Shown: in pieces, positions 1-9,252 of the stretch
Layout of the letters: every line of letters begins with the position of its first letter
Numbering within the stretch: position 1 is the first letter of the stretch
Assembly (NCBI GenBank): GCA_026003195.1
Contig: BPGU01000002.1
Coordinates: forward strand, 434,001 to 498,000
Direction of reading: 5' to 3'
Length of the DNA: 64,000 bases
Origin: Armatimonadota bacterium
GTDB lineage: Bacteria; Armatimonadota; HRBIN16
The notes under the pieces: generated by a model
The model's input: only the letters and a program-made list of their open reading frames with translations
What the model was told of the DNA's origin: nothing
Databases searched by the model: none
Program-made: the position numbers and the translations under genes

Positions 1-1
1 T

Positions 2-220
2 CCGGGCTGGCAGGTATGGGTAGACGTGAAACCTGCACGCTGGCGGCTCTACGATGAGTGCTTCCGCGCGGTAGATGTGCCGGTCGGGACGCAGCAAGTG
101 GAATGGCGTTACGCCCCCGATACCTTCCGCGTGGGGCTGTTCCTGAGCTGCATCGGGCTGGCTATTCTGGCAGCGCTGGCGTCTTATATGCTCGGCAACC
201 GGTCGCCTCGCGGGATATAA
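2..220 (+). CDS. C-terminal end of a YfhO-like membrane protein (partial)
   Basis: An open frame enters from the left edge and stops at 218-220. The readable 72 residues start with a PGWQVWVD stretch, continue through FRAVDVPVGTQQVEWRY and end in one hydrophobic helix (GLFLSCIGLAILAALAS) and a short basic tail. A small beta-rich domain with a W-rich strand followed by one last membrane helix is the usual C-terminus of YfhO/DUF6541-type multi-pass proteins linked to glycosyl transfer. The start lies outside the window, so the family call rests on this end only. Confidence 0.6.
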   Translation, partial: PGWQVWVDVKPARWRLYDECFRAVDVPVGTQQVEWRYAPDTFRVGLFLSCIGLAILAALASYMLGNRSPRGI

Positions 221-298
221 TCGAGTCTACCTTCTGCCTGTATGTGGAGTGGCTCCGGCAGCGCCCCCGTCAGGCAGATTGTTTCGCGATGGCAAGAG

Positions 299-1222
299 CT
301 ATCCCTCGGCGACCACGTGGTTACGCAGCTCCCCTATTCCCTCAATGCGTATTACTACCTCGTCGCCGGGTTGCAGTAAGCCCTTCGGCTGGCGGTAGAC
401 GCCCACACCTGCCGGCGTGCCGGTGGTGATGATGTCACCCGGCAACAGGGTTATCGCCGCGCTGATGTGCGCAATCAACGCAGGAATGGGAAATATCATG
501 TCACCCGTGCTGGAGTGCTGACGCAGTTCGCCGTTCACACGGGTTTCGATGGTCAACGCATGGGGGTCTTCTATCTCGTCCGCCGTCACCAGCCAGGGTC
601 CACACGGCGCGAAGGTGTCACAGCCCTTTGCGCGAGACCACTGCCCCTCTGTGCGCTGCAGGTCACGAGCGGTGACATCGTTCATGATGGTATAGCCCGC
701 CACATACCCCATCGCCTCCTCAGCGGGAACGTTTCGTGCCTTCCTGCCGATGACCACCGCCAGTTCGCCCTCGTAGTCCAGCTCCTGGGTGATGCGCGGA
801 TACACAATCGCCTCACCGTGCGCAATTAGTGCGGAGGGCACCTTCACAAAGACAATAGGCTTTTGAGGTACAGGTACCCCCGACTCCTCACAGTGTGCGC
901 GGTAGTTCGCGCCGATAGCCAGGATCTTTTGCGGACGGGTAACGGGAGGCAGATACTGTATCTCCGATAGCGGGTGCACCACCTCCTGCACGGCGTGCGG
1001 ATTTTCCAGCGCGAGAATCTGATAGGTACGAACTATTCGCTCTGCCAGATTCAATGCGCTCTCACCTTGTTCCAGCAAGTGTACCATGTCTCGCGCCAGC
1101 ATACCAGCTGGCTCGAAGCCGCTGTCCAGTAACGCCATTCCCGCGTTGAAGTCCACCACCACATCGCCTGCAAGGGCGCCGATACCCTCGTGCCCATCTT
1201 TTCGGTAACTGATGAGTTTCAT
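299..1222 (-). CDS. Fumarylacetoacetate hydrolase (FAH) family protein
   Basis: 307 residues from ATG at 1222; an in-frame GTG sits one codon upstream. The N-terminal ~95 residues form the small cap. The FAH fold starts near RPQKILAIGANYRAHC (residues ~97-111). The metal-binding acids are visible in LDYEGELAVVIGR (D149, E151, E153) and MNDVTARD (D182), with the conserved lysine in RAKGCDTF (K199). Family members hydrolyse or decarboxylate C-C bonds of acylpyruvates or 2-oxo-3-deoxy acids; the substrate cannot be read from sequence. It lies 15 bp downstream of the histidine phosphatase on the same strand and is probably cotranscribed. A purine-rich GAGGGGGAAGAG precedes the start. Confidence 0.88.
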   Translation of the reverse strand: MKLISYRKDGHEGIGALAGDVVVDFNAGMALLDSGFEPAGMLARDMVHLLEQGESALNLAERIVRTYQILALENPHAVQEVVHPLSEIQYLPPVTRPQKILAIGANYRAHCEESGVPVPQKPIVFVKVPSALIAHGEAIVYPRITQELDYEGELAVVIGRKARNVPAEEAMGYVAGYTIMNDVTARDLQRTEGQWSRAKGCDTFAPCGPWLVTADEIEDPHALTIETRVNGELRQHSSTGDMIFPIPALIAHISAAITLLPGDIITTGTPAGVGVYRQPKGLLQPGDEVVIRIEGIGELRNHVVAEG

Positions 1223-1237
1223 CACTCTTCCCCCTCT

Positions 1238-1870
1238 CTAAATCACCGGCTGCACCATCTCCTGCGTCAGGTGGCAAGTATCGTTGACCATCGAAACCCA
1301 CATCCAGTCCTCACGGCACTCGATAGCGCTCAGCGAGGCGTTATCCAGGCGGATATGCCGGAAGGTCTCTAGCGGAGCAGATAGCGCCACACAAATCAGC
1401 GCACGCAGGCTCCCGCCGTGCCCCACGATGCACACTGTTCCCTCTTCATGCTGCCGGCGGATGCGTTGCAACACGCGACGTGAGCGTTCCAGAATCTGCT
1501 CAGGATACTCCGCACCCGGTGGACGATAGCGCAGGGAGTCTTTTCGGTACTTTTCGAACAGCTCCGCCCACTCGCTGGCAAGGATTTCCTCCCGGCTCAT
1601 CCCTTCCCAGACGCCGTACGAGAGCTCGCGCAGGTCGGCATCGGGAATGGGAGACAGGTCGTGATAGCGGGCGACAATCTGTGCAGTCTGCATCGCTCGC
1701 CGAAGGTCACTGCTGTAGATAGCTTGCAGAGGTTCTCGCCGTAGCCGATGGGCAATCGCTTCTGCCTGCTCCACCCCCCGCGCGTTCAGCTCCACATCCG
1801 TCTGCCCCTGAAAACGCATCTGCAGGTTCCAGTCGGTTTCACCGTGTCTGACCAGAAGTAAGCGTAGCAT
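1238..1870 (-). CDS. Histidine phosphatase (phosphoglycerate mutase-like)
   Basis: 210 residues from ATG at 1870. The catalytic RHGET motif is at residues 8-12 (nucleophile H9), with R59 region SSDLRRAMQTA, the acid-base glutamate in LRELSYG (E82) and the second histidine in VGHGGS (H151). Size and motifs match the cofactor-dependent PGM / alpha-ribazole phosphatase / broad phosphatase group. The substrate is undecided: CobC, GpmB-like and nucleotide phosphatases look alike at this level. A longer open frame continues upstream but runs antisense into smc; the RLLLVRHGETDWN start is family-typical. The gene is divergent from smc across a 112-bp spacer and upstream of the FAH gene. Confidence 0.9.
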   Translation of the reverse strand: MLRLLLVRHGETDWNLQMRFQGQTDVELNARGVEQAEAIAHRLRREPLQAIYSSDLRRAMQTAQIVARYHDLSPIPDADLRELSYGVWEGMSREEILASEWAELFEKYRKDSLRYRPPGAEYPEQILERSRRVLQRIRRQHEEGTVCIVGHGGSLRALICVALSAPLETFRHIRLDNASLSAIECREDWMWVSMVNDTCHLTQEMVQPVI

Positions 1871-1982
1871 GGTCTCTACAGAAAAACAAGCCTCCCTCCG
1901 TATTATACCACGCACCGCACCCGGCAGGAGAAAGCCCATCCCGTCACGTAATCCTATTACCAGTCCGGCATTCTTTCTGGCA

Positions 1983-4900
1983 ATGATTCTGAAGAGCCTC
2001 AGCATACTCGGCTTCAAGAGCTTCGCCGACAGGGTACGCTTGGATTTCGGCGAGGGCATTACCGCTATTGTGGGTCCCAACGGCAGCGGCAAATCCAACA
2101 TCGCCGACGCCATCCAGTGGGTACTCGGTGAGCAGAACGTGCGTACCCTGCGCGCGGAGAACAGCACCGAGGTCATCTTCGCGGGCAGTGCACGGCGCAA
2201 ACCGCTGGGCATGGCGGAGGTGAGCCTGACGGTAGATAATAGCGCAGGTCTGCTGCCGATAGACTTTGCCGAAGTGACCATCACCCGCCGATTGTATCGC
2301 TCCGGTGAAAGTGAATATCTCATCAACAAAACCCCCTGCCGTCTCAAGGACATCGTGGAGCTGTTTATGGACACTGGGCTGGGGCGAGCTACGTACGCTA
2401 TCCTCACGCAGAATGAGGTGGACATCGTGCTCTCCGCCAAGCCCGAAGACCGTCGCGCGCTCTTCGAGGAGGCGGCGGGCATCCAGAAGTACCGCCACCG
2501 CAAACGCGAAGCTCTGCGCAAGCTGGAGAACACTGAGGCGAACCTGACCCGCGTGGTGGATATTCTGGCGGAGCTGGAGGCACAACGCGAACCCCTGCGC
2601 CAGCAGGCGGAGGTAGCCATTCGCTACCACCAGCTGGTCGGTCGTCTGCGCGAAATAGAGGTCGCTGCGCTCTGGACGCAGGTGCTGGAGAGCGAACGTG
2701 CTCGCGAGCACACACAGCAAGAACAGCAAAGGATTCACCGCCGCCTGCTGGAGGTCAACGCACAGCTGGCGGAATGCGAGTCGCTGTCCCAAAAGCTGGG
2801 CACACAGATAGCGGACGCCGAAGCGGAACTGGACACCCTGCGCGCTCTGCAGCAGGCATCCCTGACCGCGTACGAACGCGCCGAGAGCCGTCGCGCCCTC
2901 ATCGAACAACGATTACAAAATAGCAGAGACAACCTGAGCCGCTTGCAAGAAGAGCTGGCAGCAAACGAGCGCAGATATGCGGAGATTCAACAACAGGCAC
3001 TGCAGTGGCAAGAGCGCCGACTGGAGCTACAGCAGCGCATTCAGGAGGTAGAGCAACAGCGGGAGGTGGCTCGTGAGCGACTGCGACTGGCAGAGCACGC
3101 CCTGCAGCAGGCACAGCAGCACTATGTGGAGCGTACCCAGGAAGTGGTGCGGGCGCGAACATACCTGGATGGGTTACGCCTGCGCCGTGCTGAAGTCGAA
3201 CAAGCCATCCGGTCGCTACAAAGCCGGATAGAGGAAAGCGAGCAGAACCTGCGCGAAGCGGAGGAGCGCGTCCGAGCCGCGCAAGCGCATCGGGACAAAA
3301 CGGTTGCCGCCGCAGAGATGAGTCTTCGCGAAGCCCAGCGGTGCGAAACCGAGCTGCAGCAGGCACAGGCAGAAGTGCAGCGCAGACGACAGGAAGTGGA
3401 AACACGCGCCCGCGAGAACGCCCGCTTGAGCGCACGCTTGCAGGCGTTGCTGGAGAGCGAAGCGGCGCAGGAGGGGCTTTTCGGCGGAGTGCGGGCAGTG
3501 CTGGATGCCGTCTCTCAGGGACACCTGAGTGGCACATACCTTCTGGTAGCGGACGTTCTGCAACCGCAGGAGCCTTACGTCACCGCCATCGAGGTCGCAC
3601 TGGGAGCCAGCGCACAGGATATCATCACCACTACTGAAGAAGAAGCGCGCCTTGCTATCGAATGGCTCAAACAGCACGCGCGAGGGCGAGCCACCTTCCT
3701 GCCCCTGAATCTGCTTCGCATCCCGGAGCCTTTACCATCCCTGCAACAGTGTATCCGTGAAGGGCTGGCAATCGGCTTTGCCAGTGAACTGGTGGAGTGC
3801 GCGCCAGAGCTGAGTAGTGTGGCTCAGTATCTGCTGGGGCGCGTGCTGGTCGCCCCGAACTTTGAGAGCGCGGTGCAGATAGTACGCCGTTACAACGGCT
3901 GGAGCAAGGTGGTTACTCTGGAGGGCGAGCTGTTCCTGCCGGGTGGCGCGATTACAGGCGGTAAAATGCCGGGCAGAGCGACGGGTATTGTCTCGCGCAA
4001 GGCGGAGAGGTCGCGTGTGGAGCGCGAACTGCGTGCTGGTGAAGAGGAAGAAGAGCGTCTGCGCGCACGACTGCAGGAAGCTATGCAGGCTGCTGAAAAC
4101 GCACAGAATCGCTGGCGTGAAGCGCGAAGGGAACAGGAACAGGCGCAGCAAAGAGCGGTGCAAGCCGCCTCCGCCCTGCAAGCGATCGCTCAGGAGCAAA
4201 CGGTGCTCCAGCAACAGTTACAGGCGTTACAGCAAGAGCAGACCGAGCAGGCAAAAAGGCTCTACGATCTGGACAACGAGATACTGGAGCTGGAAGAGCG
4301 GTTGCCCCCCGACGCCGGGCAAGTGATCTCGCCCGAAGAGGTCAGCCGTTACCGCCTGCAGCGCGATGAGGCGGCGACGCAGCTGCAAGAGGCGGAGGTG
4401 ACGCTGGGGCGGTTGGTAGAACAACAACACGCGCTGGAGCACGAACGCGAGTCGCTGGCTCAGATGCAGCGCGACCTGCACCAGCAGGCGCAGAGCTATC
4501 AGGCGCGCATCGCTGAACTGGGGACACAAATCGAGCAGGACGAACAGGCACTGGCACAGACCCTTCAGGAGCTGCAGCGTATCGCCCAGCAGCGCGAGCA
4601 GATGGAAAGGGAGTTCGTCGCCCAGCGCGAGGTGCGCCAGAACCTGTTGCAACAGAGTCTGGAAAACAGTGAGCGGTTGAAGGAGCTATCCGCCCAGCAA
4701 AACGCGCTGGCTCAGCAGGCACATGAGATGGAGCTCACGCTGGCGCGAATCGAGATGCAGCGCACGCAAGCGGTCACCCGACTGTGGGAAGAGTATGAAG
4801 TAGATGTCTCCCAGCACACACCTCCTGACCTGTCGCAGTTCTCCCCTGAAACCGCTTCGGAAATCCATCGCCTGCGTCGGGAGATTCGGCAGATGGGGAA

Positions 4901-5510
4901 CGTGAACACCGGTGCGGCGGAAGAGTATCAGCGTCTGACCGAACGCTACGAGTTCCTGCAAAAACAGCGTACCGACCTCGAGGCGGCGCGGGAAGACCTC
5001 TTGCAAGCCATTCAGGAGATAGACTCCAGCACGCGCGACCTGTTCCTGCACACGTTTCGCGCGGTGCAAGAGGCGTTTCAGGATGTTTTCGTGCGTCTCT
5101 TTGGAGGGGGCAAAGCGGAGCTGGAACTCACGCAACCGCACAACCTGCTGGAGACGGGAGTAGAGATTGTCGTGCAGCCCCCGGGCAAGCGTCGGCAGAA
5201 CCTGTCCCTGCTCTCCGGTGGCGAGCGTGCACTGGTAGCACTTGCGCTGATGTTCGCCTTCCTGCAGGTGAAGCCCAGCCCCTTCTGCGTGCTGGACGAG
5301 GTAGACGCCGCGCTCGACGGCGCGAACGTGGAGAAGTTCGCCGATATGCTGCGCGATTACGCCCGCCATTCGCAGGTGATCATCATCACGCACAACCCCG
5401 TGACGATGGAATGCGCCGATGTCTGGTACGGCGTGACGATGCAGGAGCAGGGCATCTCGCGCGTTATCTCTTACCGCGCCCCCAAAGAGGCGATGGTCGC
5501 GGTGAGCTAG
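1983..5510 (+). CDS. smc: Chromosome segregation protein SMC
   Basis: 1175 residues, the normal length. Walker A GPNGSGKS is at residues 31-38. A long Gln/Glu/Arg-rich coiled coil follows to ~495, then the hinge (~500-680, LFGGVRAVLDAV to the ITGG region), a second coiled coil, the ABC signature LSLLSGGERALVAL (~1074) and Walker B FCVLDEVDAALDG (~1100). SMC dimers bind ScpA/ScpB and compact newly replicated origins. The start was chosen at MILKSLSILGFKSF, the conserved first strand; the 38 codons upstream overlap the divergent phosphatase promoter region and look non-family. No strong Shine-Dalgarno is visible. Its stop codon shares bases 5507-5510 with the convergent neighbour. Confidence 0.97.
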   Translation: MILKSLSILGFKSFADRVRLDFGEGITAIVGPNGSGKSNIADAIQWVLGEQNVRTLRAENSTEVIFAGSARRKPLGMAEVSLTVDNSAGLLPIDFAEVTITRRLYRSGESEYLINKTPCRLKDIVELFMDTGLGRATYAILTQNEVDIVLSAKPEDRRALFEEAAGIQKYRHRKREALRKLENTEANLTRVVDILAELEAQREPLRQQAEVAIRYHQLVGRLREIEVAALWTQVLESERAREHTQQEQQRIHRRLLEVNAQLAECESLSQKLGTQIADAEAELDTLRALQQASLTAYERAESRRALIEQRLQNSRDNLSRLQEELAANERRYAEIQQQALQWQERRLELQQRIQEVEQQREVARERLRLAEHALQQAQQHYVERTQEVVRARTYLDGLRLRRAEVEQAIRSLQSRIEESEQNLREAEERVRAAQAHRDKTVAAAEMSLREAQRCETELQQAQAEVQRRRQEVETRARENARLSARLQALLESEAAQEGLFGGVRAVLDAVSQGHLSGTYLLVADVLQPQEPYVTAIEVALGASAQDIITTTEEEARLAIEWLKQHARGRATFLPLNLLRIPEPLPSLQQCIREGLAIGFASELVECAPELSSVAQYLLGRVLVAPNFESAVQIVRRYNGWSKVVTLEGELFLPGGAITGGKMPGRATGIVSRKAERSRVERELRAGEEEEERLRARLQEAMQAAENAQNRWREARREQEQAQQRAVQAASALQAIAQEQTVLQQQLQALQQEQTEQAKRLYDLDNEILELEERLPPDAGQVISPEEVSRYRLQRDEAATQLQEAEVTLGRLVEQQHALEHERESLAQMQRDLHQQAQSYQARIAELGTQIEQDEQALAQTLQELQRIAQQREQMEREFVAQREVRQNLLQQSLENSERLKELSAQQNALAQQAHEMELTLARIEMQRTQAVTRLWEEYEVDVSQHTPPDLSQFSPETASEIHRLRREIRQMGNVNTGAAEEYQRLTERYEFLQKQRTDLEAAREDLLQAIQEIDSSTRDLFLHTFRAVQEAFQDVFVRLFGGGKAELELTQPHNLLETGVEIVVQPPGKRRQNLSLLSGGERALVALALMFAFLQVKPSPFCVLDEVDAALDGANVEKFADMLRDYARHSQVIIITHNPVTMECADVWYGVTMQEQGISRVISYRAPKEAMVAVS

Positions 5511-7780
5511 TCGTCCCCCATCATCCCAAAATGCTCTACCAGTAGCCCGAAATCCCACAAGCTGATTTCACCGTCGCCGTCTAGGTCGGCGTGGACACTG
5601 TAGCGATCTTCGCCTGCCACGCTACCAAATGCCGCCACCATCTGTCCGAAATCGAACAGCGTGACCTCGTTATCGCCGTCGATATCGCCGGGGTACAGAA
5701 CCACAACCTCTTCAGAAGGATAAAAGAAGCGAGATACCTGCACTGTTCGCGACAGGAAAGGCACCCCGGAAACGGTGAGAAGCAGGTCGGTATCTGGCGC
5801 AGGCAACAGGAATCGTGCGTACGAATAACCTGTAGAGGCTGTAAAGCCCACTTTCCCTTCCGCAAGCACCTGCCCCGTGACGCTGTCACGAAGTGTATAG
5901 CGTAGATAGCCGGGGAGTACGCCCGTCCATCCCACCAGGTACAGCCTTCCGTATACGGGTATGTCACCGCGAAAGCCCTCCGCTATCGCCAGCGTGGAGT
6001 CGCCGATGGCGATGTACCTGCCATCTGGCGAGAAGGCTAAGGGTTGACCACCATACGGCGCATCCCAACGGGCAATCCGATTACCCCTGTTGTTGTAAAA
6101 ATCGGTGCGCCGATCACTATCCCAGATCACGGCAATCATACGCCCATCTGGCGATACCACAATCTGTTCCCAAGAAACGCCCGTTGTGGGAAGTCCCCAG
6201 CTGGCTCTGCCTCGCCACTCCCCCGTGCGCAGGTCAAACATCTCCACAGCGGTATAGCTGGTCGCTCTTTGCACCACCGCCACCTGTTGAGCGGTCTCCA
6301 GCAGCTGAAAATCGGTGCCCGTCCAGGTATACAGAACCTGCCCCTGTTGCAAGTCGAGGGCGATAATAGTGTCCGTATAAGTATCCGAGTACACCAGATA
6401 GTGCCCGTCGGCGCTGACAGCAAACGACCGGACGTTCTCTGACAGAGTTTCGATATCGCCTCCTGGCACACGTATCCGGAACAATTGACCATAGCCACCT
6501 GCATAGAGCCAGGAGCCATCCGCTGTCCACTGCATCCGCAATGCCGGAGCAGGCAGTTCGGCAGCCGGAATGGTCAAGAGGGGCACCAGCGTTCCCCCAT
6601 CGGACAATGAAAAGACATTCAATCCCTGCGCATCTGTGAAGAAGGCATACAATCGTCCGTCCGGCGATACAGCCTCCGGGCTGTAGAGATCCAGAGAGCG
6701 CGGGTAATGGGCGAGCAATCGTCCGTCTGCAACGCTGTAAAAGCTCAATCCCTGCTCTCCGGAAAGGACTATCTGTTCACCTCCTCGACAGAAGCCCAGC
6801 GTACGGAACGACTTCGGAGTAGACCAGCTGCCTGCTTCCGTGCCGGTAGAGGTCTCTATGGTGCGCACCACATCTCTCATCTGCAGATAGAGCGTCCGGC
6901 TGTCCGGAGAGAAGCGCACGGAAATCTCGTAGAAAGAAAGGTACTCCGAAGTATCCTCCCCAGCAAGGAGCGCGCCGTCCGATAACCGCCACAGTCGCCA
7001 TGCCAGTCCATAGCGTAACGGAGCAGCAATCGCCAGATAATTGCCGTCATCGCTGATTGCCAGAGCAGGTTCATCGATTATCTCCCCCATCGGGAAGCGG
7101 AAGAGCACATTGCCATCTGCCACTCGGTAGCCTCGCACTCCGCCCTGTGAAGCCACCACCAGCAAAGCACCATCGGGCGAAAGAAGTACCGAGCCCATCT
7201 CCTCGACGGTGAGCTTTTTCACCACCCTGCCGTCCTCCGTGCGACGCACCGTAATCTCCGAGGGCCATTTGCCATGCGTGAAAAATCGCCCATCTGCCGA
7301 GAGGGCAACAGCCCCCAGAGCCTCTCCTCCTCCACTGATCACCTGCATCAGACGAGGAGGCATCGTCTGCCACAACTGCAGTTCTAGAGGATATTGCACC
7401 AGAAGCCACCTGCCATCTCTCGATGCGTGCAGACGATACGGGCGCACACCTACAGGAATCTGATAAACGCGACGCAAGCTGGGGAAATCATAGATGTCCA
7501 TCTGCCTGTCGTTGTGTACGGCGAACAGACGGCTCCCCAGAAAAACCGACCGCCATCCCGCGAAAGTGGCAACAGGCTGCTGTGCGGTCACATCCCACAG
7601 CACGGACCTCGGGAAGGAAGCGGTGAACATCCACCTGCCGTCCGGCGAAAAATCGGCAATCTGCGCGGGCGAGTGCAGAAGCCATCGAATATCCGGCTGT
7701 GCAAGCATCGACCGACCCAGGTAGAAGCACAGCACAACGCAGAAAAACAAGCACCGGCTGAATACGCAGACCCCATACAT
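5507..7780 (-). CDS. Secreted WD40-type beta-propeller protein with C-terminal dockerin
   Basis: 757 residues. A signal peptide (hydrophobic FFCVVLCFYLG, ending near SMLAQ) is followed by about a dozen FSPDGRW / LSADGRFF / VSPDGRLY repeats, each a propeller strand set, to ~620. A short beta domain follows. The last ~63 residues hold two calcium-loop segments, DIDGDNEVTLFDFGQM and DLDGDGEISLWDFGLL, in the arrangement of a type I dockerin. Such dockerins outside cellulosomes usually mark exported proteins. A GGAGGGG site lies 6 bp upstream of ATG. It is convergent with smc (4-bp overlap) and divergent from the Rrf2 regulator. No catalytic residues were recognised. Confidence 0.85.
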   Translation of the reverse strand: MYGVCVFSRCLFFCVVLCFYLGRSMLAQPDIRWLLHSPAQIADFSPDGRWMFTASFPRSVLWDVTAQQPVATFAGWRSVFLGSRLFAVHNDRQMDIYDFPSLRRVYQIPVGVRPYRLHASRDGRWLLVQYPLELQLWQTMPPRLMQVISGGGEALGAVALSADGRFFTHGKWPSEITVRRTEDGRVVKKLTVEEMGSVLLSPDGALLVVASQGGVRGYRVADGNVLFRFPMGEIIDEPALAISDDGNYLAIAAPLRYGLAWRLWRLSDGALLAGEDTSEYLSFYEISVRFSPDSRTLYLQMRDVVRTIETSTGTEAGSWSTPKSFRTLGFCRGGEQIVLSGEQGLSFYSVADGRLLAHYPRSLDLYSPEAVSPDGRLYAFFTDAQGLNVFSLSDGGTLVPLLTIPAAELPAPALRMQWTADGSWLYAGGYGQLFRIRVPGGDIETLSENVRSFAVSADGHYLVYSDTYTDTIIALDLQQGQVLYTWTGTDFQLLETAQQVAVVQRATSYTAVEMFDLRTGEWRGRASWGLPTTGVSWEQIVVSPDGRMIAVIWDSDRRTDFYNNRGNRIARWDAPYGGQPLAFSPDGRYIAIGDSTLAIAEGFRGDIPVYGRLYLVGWTGVLPGYLRYTLRDSVTGQVLAEGKVGFTASTGYSYARFLLPAPDTDLLLTVSGVPFLSRTVQVSRFFYPSEEVVVLYPGDIDGDNEVTLFDFGQMVAAFGSVAGEDRYSVHADLDGDGEISLWDFGLLVEHFGMMGDD

Positions 7781-7824
7781 TTGATTGTCCCCTCCCTTCC
7801 ATCAGCGTCCACGAGAACATTATC

Positions 7825-7854
7825 ACTCTATCACTGGTTGGCACACTCTGTCAA
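7825..7854 (-). promoter_or_regulatory. Putative sigma-70 promoter for the propeller-dockerin gene
   Basis: On the minus strand a perfect TTGACA (7854-7849) is followed after 18 bp by TAGAGT (7830-7825, four of six matches to TATAAT). The start codon is 45 bp downstream. Prediction from sequence only. Confidence 0.5.
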
Positions 7855-7873
7855 CAAACTTCGCAGATCCCTC

Positions 7874-7903
7874 TTGACAACACACCTTTATCAGGTATAT
7901 CAT
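7874..7903 (+). promoter_or_regulatory. Putative sigma-70 promoter for the Rrf2 gene
   Basis: TTGACA at 7874-7879, an 18-bp spacer, then TATCAT at 7898-7903. The Rrf2-type start codon is 40 bp downstream, with AGGAGTG just before it. The AT-rich stretch at the -10 box would be a natural place for autoregulation by the encoded repressor, but no operator could be proven. Confidence 0.55.
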
Positions 7904-7942
7904 TATAGCGACTGGCTACACTGTACTAGATAGGAGTGTGAA

Positions 7943-8389
7943 ATGATTCGGCTTTTGGATAGCGGTGTACAGACAGAATACGCGGTGCGTGCGCTTGCGT
8001 GTCTGGCGAAGCGGGGAGAAGGTGCGATTGTCACCGTCAAAGAGCTGGCTCAAGAGGCAGATGTCTCGGTGAACTTTCTGTACGCCATTTTCAAGGATCT
8101 GGAGCAGCACGGTCTGGTTCATGCACATCGTGGGCGTGATCGTGGCTTCTCTCTCACTCGTCCACCGAGCCAGATCAGCTATCTGGATATCCTGAATGCC
8201 TGCGAGGGGCATATCGAGAAGAAGCAGTGTCTTTTGGATCACCGTGCGAGGTGTGACAGCATCCACCCCTGTGCGGCGCATCAGGCATGGAATCTGCTGC
8301 GAGACATGGCTGAACGCGAGCTGGCGAAAATCACTCTGGACCAGATTGCCACGCACAATCCGCCTTGGGAGCAGATAAAGCTGAAGTAA
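7943..8389 (+). CDS. Rrf2 family transcriptional regulator with candidate Fe-S cysteines
   Basis: 148 residues. The winged helix covers residues ~1-65 (LDSGVQTEYAVRALACLA, then VKELAQEADVSVNFLYAIFKDLEQHGLV). C96, C104 and C110 lie in KKQCLLDHRARCDSIHPC, the place where IscR and NsrR bind their Fe-S cluster; C87 is an extra cysteine. This suggests sensing of Fe-S status, nitric oxide or redox state, although no iscSU or nitrosative-stress gene is adjacent. Its 3' end overlaps the convergent DeoR gene by 59 bp, so the two transcripts could interfere. Targets are unknown. Confidence 0.88.
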   Translation: MIRLLDSGVQTEYAVRALACLAKRGEGAIVTVKELAQEADVSVNFLYAIFKDLEQHGLVHAHRGRDRGFSLTRPPSQISYLDILNACEGHIEKKQCLLDHRARCDSIHPCAAHQAWNLLRDMAERELAKITLDQIATHNPPWEQIKLK

Positions 8390-9152
8390 CTGCTGCCACC
8401 AGCACGCGCACGCCTGCCTCCTCGAAAGCGCCAAGCGCATCGGGGGGCACACCATCATCCACGATCAGCACCTGCGCGGCGTCCACAGGAGCAGCCTGTG
8501 CGAAGGCGATCTGCCCTATCTTCGCATGGTCTGCTACCACGATGACCTGCCGCGCATGCTGCATCATCTTCCTTTTCACCACTGCCGCTTCAAAATCCAC
8601 ACTCGTGTAGCCGGCACGCGCGTGCACACCGTTAAAAGAGAGAAAAGCATGGTCCACATATATCACATCCAGAGCGTGCAGCACCAGCTCGCCCAGGGTA
8701 GCGCGTCGTGAGGGGTGCACGCTTCCTCCCAGCAACACCACCTCCATGTCCTTGCGCTCCATCAGCTCCAGCGCAATCGCCAGTGAGTTAGTCACCACCT
8801 TTAACCCTCTGCGTTGCTTGAGCTGCAGAGCCACCTCGAAAGTGGTAGTGCCTGCATCCAGAAGCACCGTTTCCTCATCCCGCACCAGAGTCGCCGCCAC
8901 CCGCGCGATGGCTCGCTTTTGGGGGAGGTTTTTCATCTCGCGGATCGCATACGGAGGCTCATACAATGTGCTCTCCACAGGGAGCGCGCCGCCGTGTGTG
9001 CGTCTCAACAAGCCCTGTTTTTCCAAAAAGCTTAAATCCGCGCGGATGGTGGGAGCGGAGACACCAAAGCGTGTGCTGAGCTCGTCCACGGTGACTTTGC
9101 CCATCTGGCGGAGATGTTGTAAAATCTGTTGTCGTCGCTCTTCCGCAAACAT
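8331..9152 (-). CDS. DeoR/GlpR family transcriptional repressor
   Basis: 273 residues from MFAEERRQQIL (ATG at 9152). The DeoR-type helix-turn-helix is at residues ~5-58 (VTVDELSTRFGVSAPTIRADLSFLE, then the RRTHGGA hallmark). The DeoRC sensor domain follows, with LLDAGTTTFEVA and VVADHAKIG. DeoRC domains sense phosphorylated sugars. It is divergent from the fused E1 dehydrogenase with 100 bp between the starts. Two similar T-rich boxes in that spacer (9150-9163 and 9181-9195) are good operator candidates. The longer upstream reading would cross this promoter and was rejected. It overlaps the convergent Rrf2 gene by 59 bp. Confidence 0.92.
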   Translation of the reverse strand: MFAEERRQQILQHLRQMGKVTVDELSTRFGVSAPTIRADLSFLEKQGLLRRTHGGALPVESTLYEPPYAIREMKNLPQKRAIARVAATLVRDEETVLLDAGTTTFEVALQLKQRRGLKVVTNSLAIALELMERKDMEVVLLGGSVHPSRRATLGELVLHALDVIYVDHAFLSFNGVHARAGYTSVDFEAAVVKRKMMQHARQVIVVADHAKIGQIAFAQAAPVDAAQVLIVDDGVPPDALGAFEEAGVRVLVAAVTSALSAPKADCAWQSGPE

Positions 9153-9205
9153 TTTCGTTTGTTTACGCTTGAAATATTGAATGTTTTCCTTTATTGTTGT
9201 ATTAT
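9150..9205 (+). promoter_or_regulatory. Promoter and DeoR-type operator candidate before the E1 dehydrogenase
   Basis: TTGAAT (9177-9182), a 17-bp spacer and TATTAT (9200-9205) form a good sigma-70 promoter reading toward 9253. Two related T-rich boxes, ATTTTCGTTTGTT near 9151 and TGTTTTCCTTTATT near 9182, are spaced about 31 bp apart, three helical turns. One overlaps the deoR start and the other the promoter spacer. GlpR/DeoR proteins commonly bind TTTCGTTT-like direct repeats, so regulation by the adjacent repressor is likely but inferred. Confidence 0.55.
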
Positions 9206-9252
9206 ATCCACAGACGGCTGAAAACGCAACATCGCAGGAGGCACGGACAGCA

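Noticed and set aside
1869-1982. N-terminal extension of SMC by 38 codons to ATG 1869
   Set aside because: The extension is not SMC-like, overlaps the divergent phosphatase start, and MILKSLSILGFKSF is the conserved beginning.
1871-2620. Long upstream extension of the histidine phosphatase frame
   Set aside because: It runs antisense through smc; the family start is the RLLLVRHGE segment at 1870.
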